Shown: positions 17,167 through 26,359 of the stretch, one piece after another
How the letters are laid out: each line of letters opens with the position of its first letter
Numbering within the stretch: the stretch's first letter is position 1
Source of the DNA: Chitinophaga varians
GTDB lineage: Bacteria; Bacteroidota; Bacteroidia; Chitinophagales; Chitinophagaceae
DNA length: 64,000 nucleotides
NCBI RefSeq assembly: GCF_012641275.1
Contig: NZ_JABAIA010000004.1
Coordinates: 620,001-684,000, forward strand
Direction: 5' to 3'
Translations under genes and position numbers: made by a program
The notes under the pieces: generated by a model
The model's database searches: none
The model's input: the letters and a program-made list of their open reading frames with translations, nothing else
What the model was told of the DNA's origin: nothing

Positions 17167-17195
17167 CTTGTAAGTTGATGCTTACAAGCCTTTTA
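17167..17195 (+). terminator. Terminator-like hairpin of the GGCTTGTAAG family
   Basis: GCTTGTAAG (17167-17175) pairs with CTTACAAGC (17182-17190) around TTGATG and is followed by a T run. No gene obviously ends here on the plus strand; with the degenerate tRNA end just upstream it looks like a leftover tRNA terminator. The 17008-17291 gap otherwise shows nothing. Confidence 0.6.
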
Positions 17196-17291
17196 GCTAA
17201 GTATCGTTTTTACCGCTTTCTCCTGCCATTCCGATACAATGTTATATATTTGATTGTTACGCCAGGGACCATCAAATACTTTATTTTTATT

Positions 17292-17879
17292 ATGAATGCG
17301 AGTGAATTATTGAAAGAACATATTACCAAACTTGCATCGCTTACACCAGCGGAGTTTGATTATTTCTTTAGTCATTTTAAACCGCTTTCGTTTAAAAAAG
17401 GACAGGTAGTCATTCGGGAAGGCGATAAAGTCGACCAAGAATATTTTGTTGTTTCCGGTTGCCTGAAAACATTTTTTATCAATGACGATGTAAAGATGTA
17501 CATCCTGCAGTTTGCAATGCCTACGTGGTGGGCGTCAGACTACAATGCATTGTATACGCAGACAAAAGCCACTGTCAACGTGGATTGTATTACGGACGTG
17601 GAGCTGCTGGCTTTATCCAATGCGGATCGTGAAAAGCTCTGCAGGGAGATCCATCAGGTTGAATATTTTTTTCGCTGGCGTACGAACCGGGGGTATGTGG
17701 CTGCACATAAGCGGTTGCTATCGTTTATGAATAATGACGCCAAAACCCGCTATGAGGAACTAATGAAATTATACCCCCAGTTGTATAACCTTGTCCCCAA
17801 ACATTTAATTGCCGCTTACCTGGGAGTGTCCAGGGAAACTTTAAGCCGGCTTTACAATTCGCATAAGAATGTGATGTAA
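17292..17879 (+). CDS. Crp/Fnr-family transcription regulator
   Basis: I start at 17292 (MNASELLKEHITKLASL), the usual N-terminus in this family; an in-frame ATG at 17175 would lie in the terminator hairpin and add a hydrophobic 39-residue tail. The 195-residue product has a cyclic-nucleotide-binding-type barrel (FKKGQVVIREGDKVDQEYFV, then VVSGCLKTFF) and a C-terminal winged helix (VPKHLIAAYLGVSRETLSRL). No cysteine cluster for Fe-S sensing is seen. It lies 70 bases upstream of the YceI/NTF2-ABM/NMO genes on the same strand and may control them. Confidence 0.9.
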   Translation: MNASELLKEHITKLASLTPAEFDYFFSHFKPLSFKKGQVVIREGDKVDQEYFVVSGCLKTFFINDDVKMYILQFAMPTWWASDYNALYTQTKATVNVDCITDVELLALSNADREKLCREIHQVEYFFRWRTNRGYVAAHKRLLSFMNNDAKTRYEELMKLYPQLYNLVPKHLIAAYLGVSRETLSRLYNSHKNVM

Positions 17880-17949
17880 GTCACCTAATCAGCCGGAAAT
17901 CCCGCCGTTACTTTGTATCATAAATTTTGAAACATTTAAATACAAAGCA

Positions 17950-18492
17950 ATGAGAACGCAACAATTTAACATCGCAATTGCTCAGAGCACCATTGATTGG
18001 ATAGGTAAAAAAGTAACAGGGGCCCATAACGGAACTATCCGGCTTAAAGCAGGTGAACTTTCCCTGGCGGATGGACAAATAACAGCCGGCAGGTTTGTGG
18101 TGGATACCACATCCATTAAAATACTGGACATTACAGACCCTGCCACCAACGCCCAATTTGCCGGGCACCTGGCTTCCGATGATTTTTTCGGTATTGAACA
18201 GTACCCGGAGGCCTGTTTCGAAATCACTTCTGTACAGGACAATCACATAAAAGGTGATCTGACCATTAAAGGCATTACCGATCCCGTGGCATTTGAGGTA
18301 AAGACCAGGCTGAATGATGATACATTGACCGTAACCGGTACCATTGTCATTGACCGCACAAAATTCGGCATTAAATTCCGCTCTGGAAATTTCTTCAGGG
18401 ACCTTGGCGATACGCTTATTTACAACGACTTTGAGCTGAATATCCTGTTAACCGCAAAAGCAGTGGAAGTACCTGCTCAGGCACAAATCTGA
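17950..18492 (+). CDS. YceI-family protein without signal peptide
   Basis: Predicted 180 residues. The YceI domain starts at once (AIAQSTIDWIGKKVTGAHNG) and includes GHLASDDFFGIEQYPEACFE and FRSGNFFRDLGDTLIYNDFE. Unlike the paralogue at 1521, there is no export signal, so it is predicted to stay in the cytosol, where it might bind a quinone or other isoprenoid-like molecule. It ends 4 bases before the NTF2-ABM gene and is the first gene of a likely three-gene operon. Confidence 0.9.
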   Translation: MRTQQFNIAIAQSTIDWIGKKVTGAHNGTIRLKAGELSLADGQITAGRFVVDTTSIKILDITDPATNAQFAGHLASDDFFGIEQYPEACFEITSVQDNHIKGDLTIKGITDPVAFEVKTRLNDDTLTVTGTIVIDRTKFGIKFRSGNFFRDLGDTLIYNDFELNILLTAKAVEVPAQAQI

Positions 18493-18496
18493 AGAT

Positions 18497-19234
18497 ATGC
18501 CAATCGTAGAAACTGAAACTAATAAACAAGACTCATTAGCGATATCCGATGTGCTGGAGAGTCGCTACTTTAAAGGTATATATGAGGGAGACGTTGCCCT
18601 GCTAAGCACAGTGTATCACCCCGGGACTTTGGTTTTGGGAGATGTAAAAGGGCAGCCGTATGCTAAAGATTTACCTCAGTACCTGGATGGTGTTAAAAAT
18701 CGACAGAGCCCAAAAGCTTCCGGCAAGCCATTCAAGGGCGAGATACTTTCTATCAGGGTGGTTAATTCGATTGCCATTGCCGAAGTAAAAGTGGTGATGT
18801 ATGACTTTGTTTACCAGGAATTTTTGTCTTTTCATAAAATTGATGGAAAATGGGTCCTGGTCAATAAAATGATTAGTGACACGGCCGTTCGGCAGACCTC
18901 TGAAAATTCATCTGATAATCCGGGACCGGAACATAAAGCTAACGTGGTGGCCTATATGGAAATACTTCCTGCCTTTCAGAAGGAGATGAAGGAAGCCCTT
19001 GTTGCCATGGCAGCGGAGAGCAACAGGGAACCCGGCTGTGTGCAGTTTGTGGTGAATACACGGAATGATTCGCCTCTTTCGGTCGTTATTTACGAAGAAT
19101 ATAGGAACGACGCGGCTTTTGAGGTGCATAGGACATCTGCTCATGCCAGGAAATTTTTTGAGTTTGTGAAAGGGAAAATTGTGAATGATAAGATAGATGT
19201 TGTTCTCCTGACTACAGTAAACAGTTCAAACTAG
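18497..19234 (+). CDS. NTF2-like / antibiotic-biosynthesis-monooxygenase (ABM) fusion protein
   Basis: Predicted 245 residues in two domains. Residues 10-135 are an NTF2/lumazine-binding-like domain (FKGIYEGDVALLSTVYHPGT, and EFLSFHKIDGKWVLVNKMIS). Residues 150-240 are an ABM domain of the YgiN type (AESNREPGCVQFVVNT and YEEYRNDAAFEVHRTSAHAR). ABM proteins oxidise quinol- or polyketide-like aromatics without a cofactor, and the NTF2-like part may bind a small ligand. The fusion, next to YceI and nitronate monooxygenase genes, suggests handling of reactive aromatic or nitro compounds. Confidence 0.85.
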   Translation: MPIVETETNKQDSLAISDVLESRYFKGIYEGDVALLSTVYHPGTLVLGDVKGQPYAKDLPQYLDGVKNRQSPKASGKPFKGEILSIRVVNSIAIAEVKVVMYDFVYQEFLSFHKIDGKWVLVNKMISDTAVRQTSENSSDNPGPEHKANVVAYMEILPAFQKEMKEALVAMAAESNREPGCVQFVVNTRNDSPLSVVIYEEYRNDAAFEVHRTSAHARKFFEFVKGKIVNDKIDVVLLTTVNSSN

Positions 19235-19252
19235 ATTTTTTATATTGACACA

Positions 19253-20326
19253 ATGTGGTATCAAACAAAAGCAACGGAGTTATTGGGTATTGATTACCCT
19301 ATTATGCAGGGGCCTTTCGGGGGGAATCTCTCGTCAGCGCAGTTGGTATCTGCGGTTTCAAACGCCGGCGGATTGGGTGGTTATGGCGCATATACCAATA
19401 GCCCGCAGGAGATCGTGGAGATAGACAGGCAAATAAGAGCAGCTACCAATAAGCCGTATAATCTCAACTTATGGGTGTCGGATACGGATGTTACCGGAGC
19501 GGTTACCGATGAACAATATCAACAGGGGGTCCGGGTGTTTAAGCCTTACTTTGATGAATTAGATCTGCCGGTGCCTGTTAAGCCCGCACCTTTTCAATCC
19601 AGGTTTGAAAATCAGTTGCAGGTAGTCATGGACATCCGGCCCAAAGTATTCAGCTATATGTTTGGTACACTGACGGAAGATGTACTGGAGCAATGCCGCA
19701 GAAGAGGGATCATCACGGTAGGAGCGGCCACCACGTTGGATGAAGCCATTGCATTGGAAGCAACTGGTACAGATATGATCATCGCCTCAGGGTTTGAAGC
19801 CGGCGGGCATCGCCCTTCGTTTCTTCGCTCAGCTGAAGCTTCCGTAACAGGGACTTTTGTGCTGGTGCAACTGATACGGGAGAAAGTGAAAGTTCCGGTT
19901 GTAGCGGCCGGAGGAATTGCAACCGGTGCCGGTATCAAAGCTGCCCTGACTTTAGGAGCAGACGCAGTACAGATAGGAACAGCTTTCCTGGCCTGTGAAG
20001 AATCCAATATACTGCCTGTGCACAGAGAGGCGTTGTTCTCTGAAAAAGCAAAATACACAGCGCTGACGCGCGCATTTACCGGCAGGCTCGGACGCGGACT
20101 GACCAGCAGGCTTGGGGAAGAGACGAAAGGAAAGGAAGCGGGATTCCTGCCTTTCCCGTTGCAGGGCCCCTTTATGTCGTCCCTGCGGAAAGCCGCGTTA
20201 GACAAAGAACAATGGGATATGATCCAGTTTTGGGGTGGGCAGATCGCTCCCATATTGAAACACCGGAAGGCGGACGCATTAATGCATGCGCTGGTAATGG
20301 AGACCACCGCTTTATTCGCAAAATGA
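19253..20326 (+). CDS. Nitronate monooxygenase (2-nitropropane dioxygenase family)
   Basis: Predicted 357 residues. Family markers are GIDYPIMQGPFGGNLSSAQL, SNAGGLGGYGAY, ASGFEAGGHRPSF, PVVAAGGIATGAGIKAAL and GADAVQIGTAFLACEES. The enzyme is an FMN TIM barrel that oxidises nitronates such as propionate 3-nitronate; related members are enoyl reductases. The conserved EAGGH segment supports the nitronate monooxygenase reading. It is the third gene of the group starting at 17950 and ends at a strong hairpin. Confidence 0.92.
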   Translation: MWYQTKATELLGIDYPIMQGPFGGNLSSAQLVSAVSNAGGLGGYGAYTNSPQEIVEIDRQIRAATNKPYNLNLWVSDTDVTGAVTDEQYQQGVRVFKPYFDELDLPVPVKPAPFQSRFENQLQVVMDIRPKVFSYMFGTLTEDVLEQCRRRGIITVGAATTLDEAIALEATGTDMIIASGFEAGGHRPSFLRSAEASVTGTFVLVQLIREKVKVPVVAAGGIATGAGIKAALTLGADAVQIGTAFLACEESNILPVHREALFSEKAKYTALTRAFTGRLGRGLTSRLGEETKGKEAGFLPFPLQGPFMSSLRKAALDKEQWDMIQFWGGQIAPILKHRKADALMHALVMETTALFAK

Positions 20327-20384
20327 TCCAACGGGAAAGGTCCAGGCTATTGCCCCTGTGGGCTCACTTAGCCAGCCTGCGAAG

Positions 20385-20420
20385 AAAGAGGCTTGTAAAC
20401 ATTCATTTACAAGCCTCTTT
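20385..20420. terminator. Bidirectional terminator, GGCTTGTAA family
   Basis: AAAGAGGCTTGTAAA (20385-20399) and TTTACAAGCCTCTTT (20406-20420) form a perfect 15-base stem with loop CATTCA. Runs of A and T at the base let it work on both strands, between the convergent nitronate monooxygenase and aldo/keto reductase genes. Confidence 0.85.
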
Positions 20421-20462
20421 TAATGTTGTCAGGTGTCAATTTTTACCGGGAATATGACTTGC

Positions 20463-21473
<1,011 letters not shown>

Positions 21474-21573
21474 TTATGGAGATGGGAAAGCTGTTGTTGT
21501 ATACACGTTACTGGTTTTCTTACCAGTTTTACTGATTGGCAAGGCAGCTGTCAAAAAAGCTTGCCGGAACCTG

Positions 21574-21581
21574 TAAATTTG
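21574..21581 (+). promoter_or_regulatory. -7 element of the araC-type gene
   Basis: TAAATTTG matches TAnnTTTG and lies 21 bases before the ATG at 21602. Its position downstream of the in-frame ATG at 21536 argues that translation starts at 21602. No good -33 element is seen. Confidence 0.55.
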
Positions 21582-21601
21582 TAGCTATAAAAGAGCAGCA
21601 T

Positions 21602-22498
21602 ATGGATGAGATTGTAAAAATTCGCAGCGTCGCACAATACAATGCCATGAGGGGAGTAGCGACCAGACATCCGCTGGTTACGGTGATTGACCTCTCGAAA
21701 GCGCAACCGGTGCCCGCGAAATCATTCAACTTTGATTTGTATGCGGTGGGCCTGAAGGAATTGAACGGTGGCCAATTGCGCTATGGAAGAAAGCACTATG
21801 ACTACCAGGAAGGAAGTCTGATATTTATAGCGCCCGGACAGGTGGTGGGTGTGCAACCCGGACTTGAACTATTTGCACTGAAGGGCTGGGTGTTGCTCTT
21901 TCATCCTGACCTGATAAATGGTACTCCGCTGGGCAAACATATGCAGGATTATTCTTTCTTTTCGTATGATGTAAACGAAGCGCTTCACCTGTCGGATAAA
22001 GAGAAGAGTATTGTAATAGACTGCTTCTCAAAAATCGGGTATGAACTCGATCAAAATATAGACAAACACAGCAAAAGATTGATTTCATCCAACATTGAGT
22101 TGCTGCTCAATTACTGCATCCGTTTTTACGACCGCCAGTTCATTACGCGTGACAATGCAAATAAAGGTGTCCTGGAACGCTTTGAACACCTGTTGAATGA
22201 CTATTTTTTATCCGGTAAACCACAGAGCGAGGGCTTGCCTTCCGTGGCTTATTGCGCCGAATTCCTGCATTTGTCCCCCAACTATTTTGGTGACCTGATA
22301 AAGAAAGAAACCGGGAAAACCGCTCTGGAATACATTCAGTCAAAAGTGATAGATGTGGCGAAAGAGAGACTGTTTGAGAGGAATAAGTCCGCAAGCGAAA
22401 TTGCCTACGAATTGGGCTTTAAATACCCGCAGCATTTCACCCGCCTGTTCAAACAAAAAGCAGGCGTTACGCCGAATGATTACCGGATGATGAATTAA
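21602..22498 (+). CDS. AraC-family transcription regulator
   Basis: Start chosen at 21602 (MDEIVKIRSVAQYNAM) because a -7 promoter element lies just upstream of it. The 298-residue product has an N-terminal cupin-like sensor region (KHYDYQEGSLIFIAPGQVVG) and a C-terminal AraC double helix-turn-helix (LHLSPNYFGDLIKKETGKTA, then ASEIAYELGFKYPQHFTRLF). It is divergent from the aldo/keto reductase, the common regulator-target layout. Its last 32 bases overlap the end of the convergent TetX-like gene. Confidence 0.92.
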   Translation: MDEIVKIRSVAQYNAMRGVATRHPLVTVIDLSKAQPVPAKSFNFDLYAVGLKELNGGQLRYGRKHYDYQEGSLIFIAPGQVVGVQPGLELFALKGWVLLFHPDLINGTPLGKHMQDYSFFSYDVNEALHLSDKEKSIVIDCFSKIGYELDQNIDKHSKRLISSNIELLLNYCIRFYDRQFITRDNANKGVLERFEHLLNDYFLSGKPQSEGLPSVAYCAEFLHLSPNYFGDLIKKETGKTALEYIQSKVIDVAKERLFERNKSASEIAYELGFKYPQHFTRLFKQKAGVTPNDYRMMN

Positions 22499-23756
22499 AT
22501 ACTTCCTGCGCATGTGGCCTTCCCAGGATTTTTCGAATGCCCGGAATGACGCTGACCTCTATAATATACCTGATAAAGAACAGCCCCTGTTTAAACTTGT
22601 TTTTCCCAAACATCGCCAGCATATCCTTCAACGCATTGGGCTGATGCATCCACTTAGTATTAAACAACGTCGCCTGGCCCATTTTGCCAAACCGGGCAAA
22701 CATCTGCTTTTCATAGTGGGCAATAGCTTGTCTGGTATCGCTGAATGCCGGGTTAGTCAGTGCTTCACTCAGCTGCAGCGCGTCCAGCATGGCCATGTTC
22801 ACGCCTTCGCCGGCAAAAGGCGGCATCCAGTGGGCGGCATCGCCCAGCAGGGTGATATCGGCATTGGCTTCCCATTGCTGGTCTGGTGGTATGCAATATT
22901 GCGGGCGCGGAATGAAAGTCGTGTCCGGGCTTTCAAAGAGTTCCCACCAGGCAGGGTTCCAGGCTGAAAATTCCTTTTTAAACCACGCAAGGACCTGACG
23001 ATGGTCTGTAAAATCAATACCACTTTCTTTCGCCCAATGTTCATTGGATTTAAAGCTGGCCATAAATCCGAAGCTGCCGTTATCTTTGGAGCTGACGATC
23101 AGCGTTTGTTCTTTCCCGTAGCCGAATAACTTTCCGCCCTTTAGTAATTCATAAATGAGCGGTGCGGTCCTGGCGCCGTCTTTCAGCGATCCTTCCAGCA
23201 TGGTGATGCCTGTCCAGTAAGGCTTGACAGCGGTGACAAACGGCCTGATCTTCGAGTTGGCCCCGTCTGCGCCGATAATGATATCCGCAGTAGCGGTATG
23301 ACCGTTTTGGAAAACCAATTTCCAGGTGCCCTGTATTTTTTCAATCGATAAAATGTGGCTGTCCCAAACAACGGTGTCCGGCGCCAGCGAATCCAGGAGG
23401 ATTTGCCGCAAGGGGCCACGGTCAATTTCCGGGCGATGGTGTGTATCGCCGAAGGTTTCTTTTTTGCCCGTCTGATGTTCATCAAAATGAATAGTCAGCT
23501 GGTCGTCTACCACGCGCATCAGTCCCGCTTCCGGGCGGTAGTGCTTTTTAAATTCTTCCATCAGCCCTGCTTTGGCCAGTGCTGCGAGGCCGGAATCAGT
23601 ATGCAGGTCCAGTGCGCCGCCCTGTATCCTCACATCTTTATTGATGTCCCGTTCATATACTTTTACCTGGGCGCCTTTTAGTTGTAAGAGCCTTGCCAGG
23701 GTGAGGCCTCCTGGGCCTCCACCAACGATAGCGATCTTTTTATTCTTGATATTCAT
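22467..23756 (-). CDS. TetX-like FAD-dependent monooxygenase
   Basis: Start at 23756 (MNIKNKKIAIVGGGPGG); the 80 upstream in-frame codons look like spacer. The 429-residue product has the FAD dinucleotide motif GGGPGGLTLARLLQ, the DG motif IIGADGANSKIRP and the second FAD motif LLGDAAHWMPPFAGEGVNMA. The closest group I recognise is the TetX-type flavoprotein hydroxylases of Bacteroidota, some of which inactivate tetracyclines; many relatives act on other aromatics. It overlaps the AraC gene tail to tail by 32 bases. Drug inactivation here is unproven. Confidence 0.88.
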   Translation of the reverse strand: MNIKNKKIAIVGGGPGGLTLARLLQLKGAQVKVYERDINKDVRIQGGALDLHTDSGLAALAKAGLMEEFKKHYRPEAGLMRVVDDQLTIHFDEHQTGKKETFGDTHHRPEIDRGPLRQILLDSLAPDTVVWDSHILSIEKIQGTWKLVFQNGHTATADIIIGADGANSKIRPFVTAVKPYWTGITMLEGSLKDGARTAPLIYELLKGGKLFGYGKEQTLIVSSKDNGSFGFMASFKSNEHWAKESGIDFTDHRQVLAWFKKEFSAWNPAWWELFESPDTTFIPRPQYCIPPDQQWEANADITLLGDAAHWMPPFAGEGVNMAMLDALQLSEALTNPAFSDTRQAIAHYEKQMFARFGKMGQATLFNTKWMHQPNALKDMLAMFGKNKFKQGLFFIRYIIEVSVIPGIRKILGRPHAQEVFNSSSGNHSA

Positions 23757-24046
23757 GATCACAAAACTAGGATGACGGTACCCTGTAGAATAGTAAAAAT
23801 CGGCCGTTTTGATTTTTAGTGAAGGCAGTGAATCTGTCTTGCAGAAGGAGCGATTCGCAAAGGAAATACAAGCAGCTTGTTTCGAATGGTAAATGATATA
23901 AATATGATTAGTGTTTAATGTTTTAACGGCCGGAAGACTTGACCAGACCCGGTTTACAGGCTTCCGAATGTGTTTTCGACTGATCAAAGCATGCAAAAGA
24001 CCTATATGATTACATTTAATTAATACTCTTTTTTTACTGCCATCAT
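23757..24046. other. Gene-free region upstream of the 24118 gene
   Basis: About 290 bases between divergent genes with in-frame codons but no credible protein on either strand and no clear hairpin. The promoter at 24047-24077 takes up its right edge. Confidence 0.5.
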
Positions 24047-24077
24047 TTTGCAGTTATCTTTTTTGATCTTAACTTTG
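24047..24077 (+). promoter_or_regulatory. Promoter of the 24118 membrane protein gene
   Basis: TTTG (24047-24050), 19 bases, then TAACTTTG (24070-24077): a full match to the Bacteroidota promoter. The start site would be near 24084, about 34 bases before the ATG. Confidence 0.85.
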
Positions 24078-24117
24078 CGCCCTCATAAACAACTTTGGAA
24101 CAGAATTTTGAACAGAA

Positions 24118-24513
24118 ATGTGGGATAGATTTTACTTTAGAGTCATTGGCCTTTTTATTTTACTGAACGGCGCGTTATTTTTATCTAAGGACTGGATGTT
24201 AGACAATGGTGTTCACCATAATGTGCTACTCTTCGGAAACCTCGCGCTGGCTTTACTTTCAGCATTCACCTATAACATGAGCCGCAAAGGCGTACAGGCA
24301 GAAAGCAACGCTGTTTTTATGCTCCGTGTATACGGCGCTATGATCAGCAGAATGATGCTTTGCCTGGCAGGTATCACTATCTACGCTGTGGTGAACAGAG
24401 CTAATACCAGCAAATACACCATATTCACGCTGATGTTCTTCTATGCAGTATATGCTGTTTGCGAGAATGTGAGCCTGCAGAAAGTTGCCCGCCCGCAGAA
24501 AGCGGAAAAATAA
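24118..24513 (+). CDS. Small membrane protein with about four helices
   Basis: Predicted 131 residues. Hydrophobic segments: FRVIGLFILLNGALFL, HNVLLFGNLALALLSAF, MISRMMLCLAGITIYAVV and FTLMFFYAVYAVCENVSL. The layout recalls the small proteins found with ATP synthase genes in Bacteroidota, but no atp genes are near and the similarity is only impressionistic. It has a strong promoter and its own terminator, so it is a single-gene unit, probably well expressed. Function unknown. Confidence 0.75.
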   Translation: MWDRFYFRVIGLFILLNGALFLSKDWMLDNGVHHNVLLFGNLALALLSAFTYNMSRKGVQAESNAVFMLRVYGAMISRMMLCLAGITIYAVVNRANTSKYTIFTLMFFYAVYAVCENVSLQKVARPQKAEK

Positions 24514-24539
24514 AAAGACCGGCCATGGGCCAGTCTTTT
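24513..24539. terminator. Bidirectional terminator
   Basis: AAAAGACCGGCC (24513-24524) pairs with GGCCAGTCTTTT (24528-24539) around ATG, with one C-A mismatch, between the convergent genes ending at 24513 and 24561. Confidence 0.8.
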
Positions 24540-24560
24540 CATTTGCTTTTGGCAGGTAAG

Positions 24561-24980
24561 TTATTCTACCCAATAGGTTAATGTTACCACAATGTAGCCA
24601 TCAGGGCCTACATTGCCGCTGCTGAGCGTCACTGTTTTGGAAACAGCACCGTCCCAGTTACCGGGGTATGCACCAAAGGTATACGTACCAGCCGGCAGAT
24701 TTTCAAACTTGTCTTCATCTTCCTGCCCGCCGGGGTAATAATACTCACCGGTGGCTACGTTCTGTGCCCAGTAGCCGCGCAGGCCTGAACCGCCTGTTAC
24801 CGGCGCCCCATGGATGTCCACCAGGGTTATCCGGACATTAAATGTTGTTGAGATCTTGTCGTTGTCGGCAGGCTTCTCTGCTACAGACAATATGTTTACT
24901 GTTTTTTCCGGAGCGGAAGCGGCATGGCTTTGGACAAAAAATAAAGTTGACAGGAAACTTAAAACAATTGTTTTTCTCAT
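24561..24980 (-). CDS. Small secreted protein, beta-sandwich-like
   Basis: Predicted 139 residues with signal peptide MRKTIVLSFLSTLFFVQSHA. The mature part (VRITLVDIHGAPVTGGSGLR, FENLPAGTYTFGAYPGNWDG, VVTLTY) resembles carboxypeptidase-regulatory or SpaA-like beta-sandwich modules, which often have the phrase LPAGTYT. No catalytic residues seen. Single gene, divergent from the lipoprotein at 25229; the 248-base gap between them has no clear signal. Confidence 0.7.
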   Translation of the reverse strand: MRKTIVLSFLSTLFFVQSHAASAPEKTVNILSVAEKPADNDKISTTFNVRITLVDIHGAPVTGGSGLRGYWAQNVATGEYYYPGGQEDEDKFENLPAGTYTFGAYPGNWDGAVSKTVTLSSGNVGPDGYIVVTLTYWVE

Positions 24981-25228
24981 CGGTTAAAATTTAAAATTCA
25001 GGTTTTCAAATACCTATTTAAGATAGATTTTTTTTCCGTAATCTGATGTTATTTTATGATGAAACAAGCCGGATATGACCCCGACACCGGCTGTTGATGT
25101 AATAACCCGCTGATACTGCCATCATGGCGTGATATACTGCCTGTTCGCAGTGGTTTGGCTTACTTTAGTAGAAGCCCGAACTATCCGTTTCTCCTTTTCT
25201 CATATTTTCTTAACCCAAACCCCTATTT

Positions 25229-26185
25229 ATGAGCAAATACATCCTCTCCCTCATGCTGTTGAGTGTTGTGGTATTTTCTGCCTGTAAGAAAGAGCAGAAC
25301 GGCACATCAGCGGATAATAACGCAGTAACAGCTGCTGCCGACAAGGCACAAATAAACGACCACCAGGACCAGGTGCTTACTCCTGCAGGCTGGGTGGCCA
25401 AATCGAAAGTACATCATATTGAAACAGGTGAATACCTGAGCGGCGAAGGCAACCGGCTGCGCAGGTATGACCGCAATGGCAAGGTGTTGGCGGATTACGG
25501 CGCCATAGAACAGGACGACGCCAGAATTCCGTTCAACCCCAAAAAGTCCAAAAAGCCCGGTAATGGCGTGTTCCCGCTGGGCTCCGGCTGGATCACCTAC
25601 ACTTACTGGACCAATAACACGGCTTCTGCTATTTCCTACTTCGCTACCAGCTGGACGGTGCCACCCGCGCCAGCAGTGAATTCCGGACAGACCATCTTCC
25701 TGTTCAACGGCTTGCAGAATTCCAGCAACATCCTGCAGCCGGTGTTGCAGTGGGGACCTTCTGCGGCCGGCGGCGGCAGCTACTGGGCCATCGCCAACTG
25801 GTACGTCGGTAACAACTCTGTATACAGCAATCTGATACGCGTCAATCCGGGCACCAACCTCCAGGGTATTATGAGCCTGATAGGCGGCAGTGGCAGCACC
25901 CGCAGCTATACGTCCGTGTTTACCGGTTATCCTTCCATTAACCTGACGGTCAACAATATCCCCACATTGTATTGGGCGGCAGAGTCGCTGGAAGCGTATG
26001 GCGTGGTCACCTGCTCCAACTATCCCAATACGGCCAAAACAAGGCTCAGTGGTATCGACCTGAGAGTGGGTGGCGCACAGGCGCCCCTGTCATGGTCAAT
26101 AGACAACCCTGTTACAGACTGCGGCCAGCACTCCACAGTGGTGACCCAGGGTACGCCTAACGGCATCGTAGATATCTATTATTGA
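25229..26185 (+). CDS. Secreted lipoprotein, possible glutamic-peptidase (G1-like) fold
   Basis: Predicted 318 residues. Lipobox VVFSAC puts the lipidated cysteine at residue 19. After a low-complexity linker, a beta-rich domain starts near residue 110 (SYFATSWTVPPAPAVNSGQT; ILQPVLQWGPSAAGGGSYWA; LYWAAESLEAYGV; VTDCGQHSTVV). The Q of ILQPVLQ and the E of AAESLE sit in contexts like the Gln and Glu of the G1 (eqolisin) peptidases. That is a resemblance only; neprosin-like or lectin folds are alternatives. Expressed as a single gene ending at a strong terminator. Confidence 0.6.
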   Translation: MSKYILSLMLLSVVVFSACKKEQNGTSADNNAVTAAADKAQINDHQDQVLTPAGWVAKSKVHHIETGEYLSGEGNRLRRYDRNGKVLADYGAIEQDDARIPFNPKKSKKPGNGVFPLGSGWITYTYWTNNTASAISYFATSWTVPPAPAVNSGQTIFLFNGLQNSSNILQPVLQWGPSAAGGGSYWAIANWYVGNNSVYSNLIRVNPGTNLQGIMSLIGGSGSTRSYTSVFTGYPSINLTVNNIPTLYWAAESLEAYGVVTCSNYPNTAKTRLSGIDLRVGGAQAPLSWSIDNPVTDCGQHSTVVTQGTPNGIVDIYY

Positions 26186-26210
26186 CAATACCGAAACGGT
26201 AACGGGCGAT

Positions 26211-26248
26211 GAAAGCCTCGCAGGCAGGCCCTGTGAGGCTTTCGTTTT
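26211..26248 (+). terminator. Terminator of the 25229 gene
   Basis: GAAAGCCTCGCAGG (26211-26224) pairs over 14 positions with CCTGTGAGGCTTTC (26230-26243), one G-U pair, loop CAGGC, followed by a T run. Confidence 0.88.
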
Positions 26249-26359
26249 GTTGTTTCCGGAACGCTTTGTAAATTGATGCTAATGCTTTCGGCTTATTAGC
26301 TATTTTTACAGTTCCGTTTTCGAGAGATGCTATTTTTAGAAATAATTGAGTGACCAACC

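Noticed and set aside
17175..17291. Upstream start for the Crp-type regulator
   Set aside because: The ATG lies inside a terminator hairpin and would add 39 residues without family similarity.
22512..22967. A 151-codon plus-strand frame after the AraC gene
   Set aside because: It lies entirely within the TetX-like gene on the other strand, which carries both FAD motifs.
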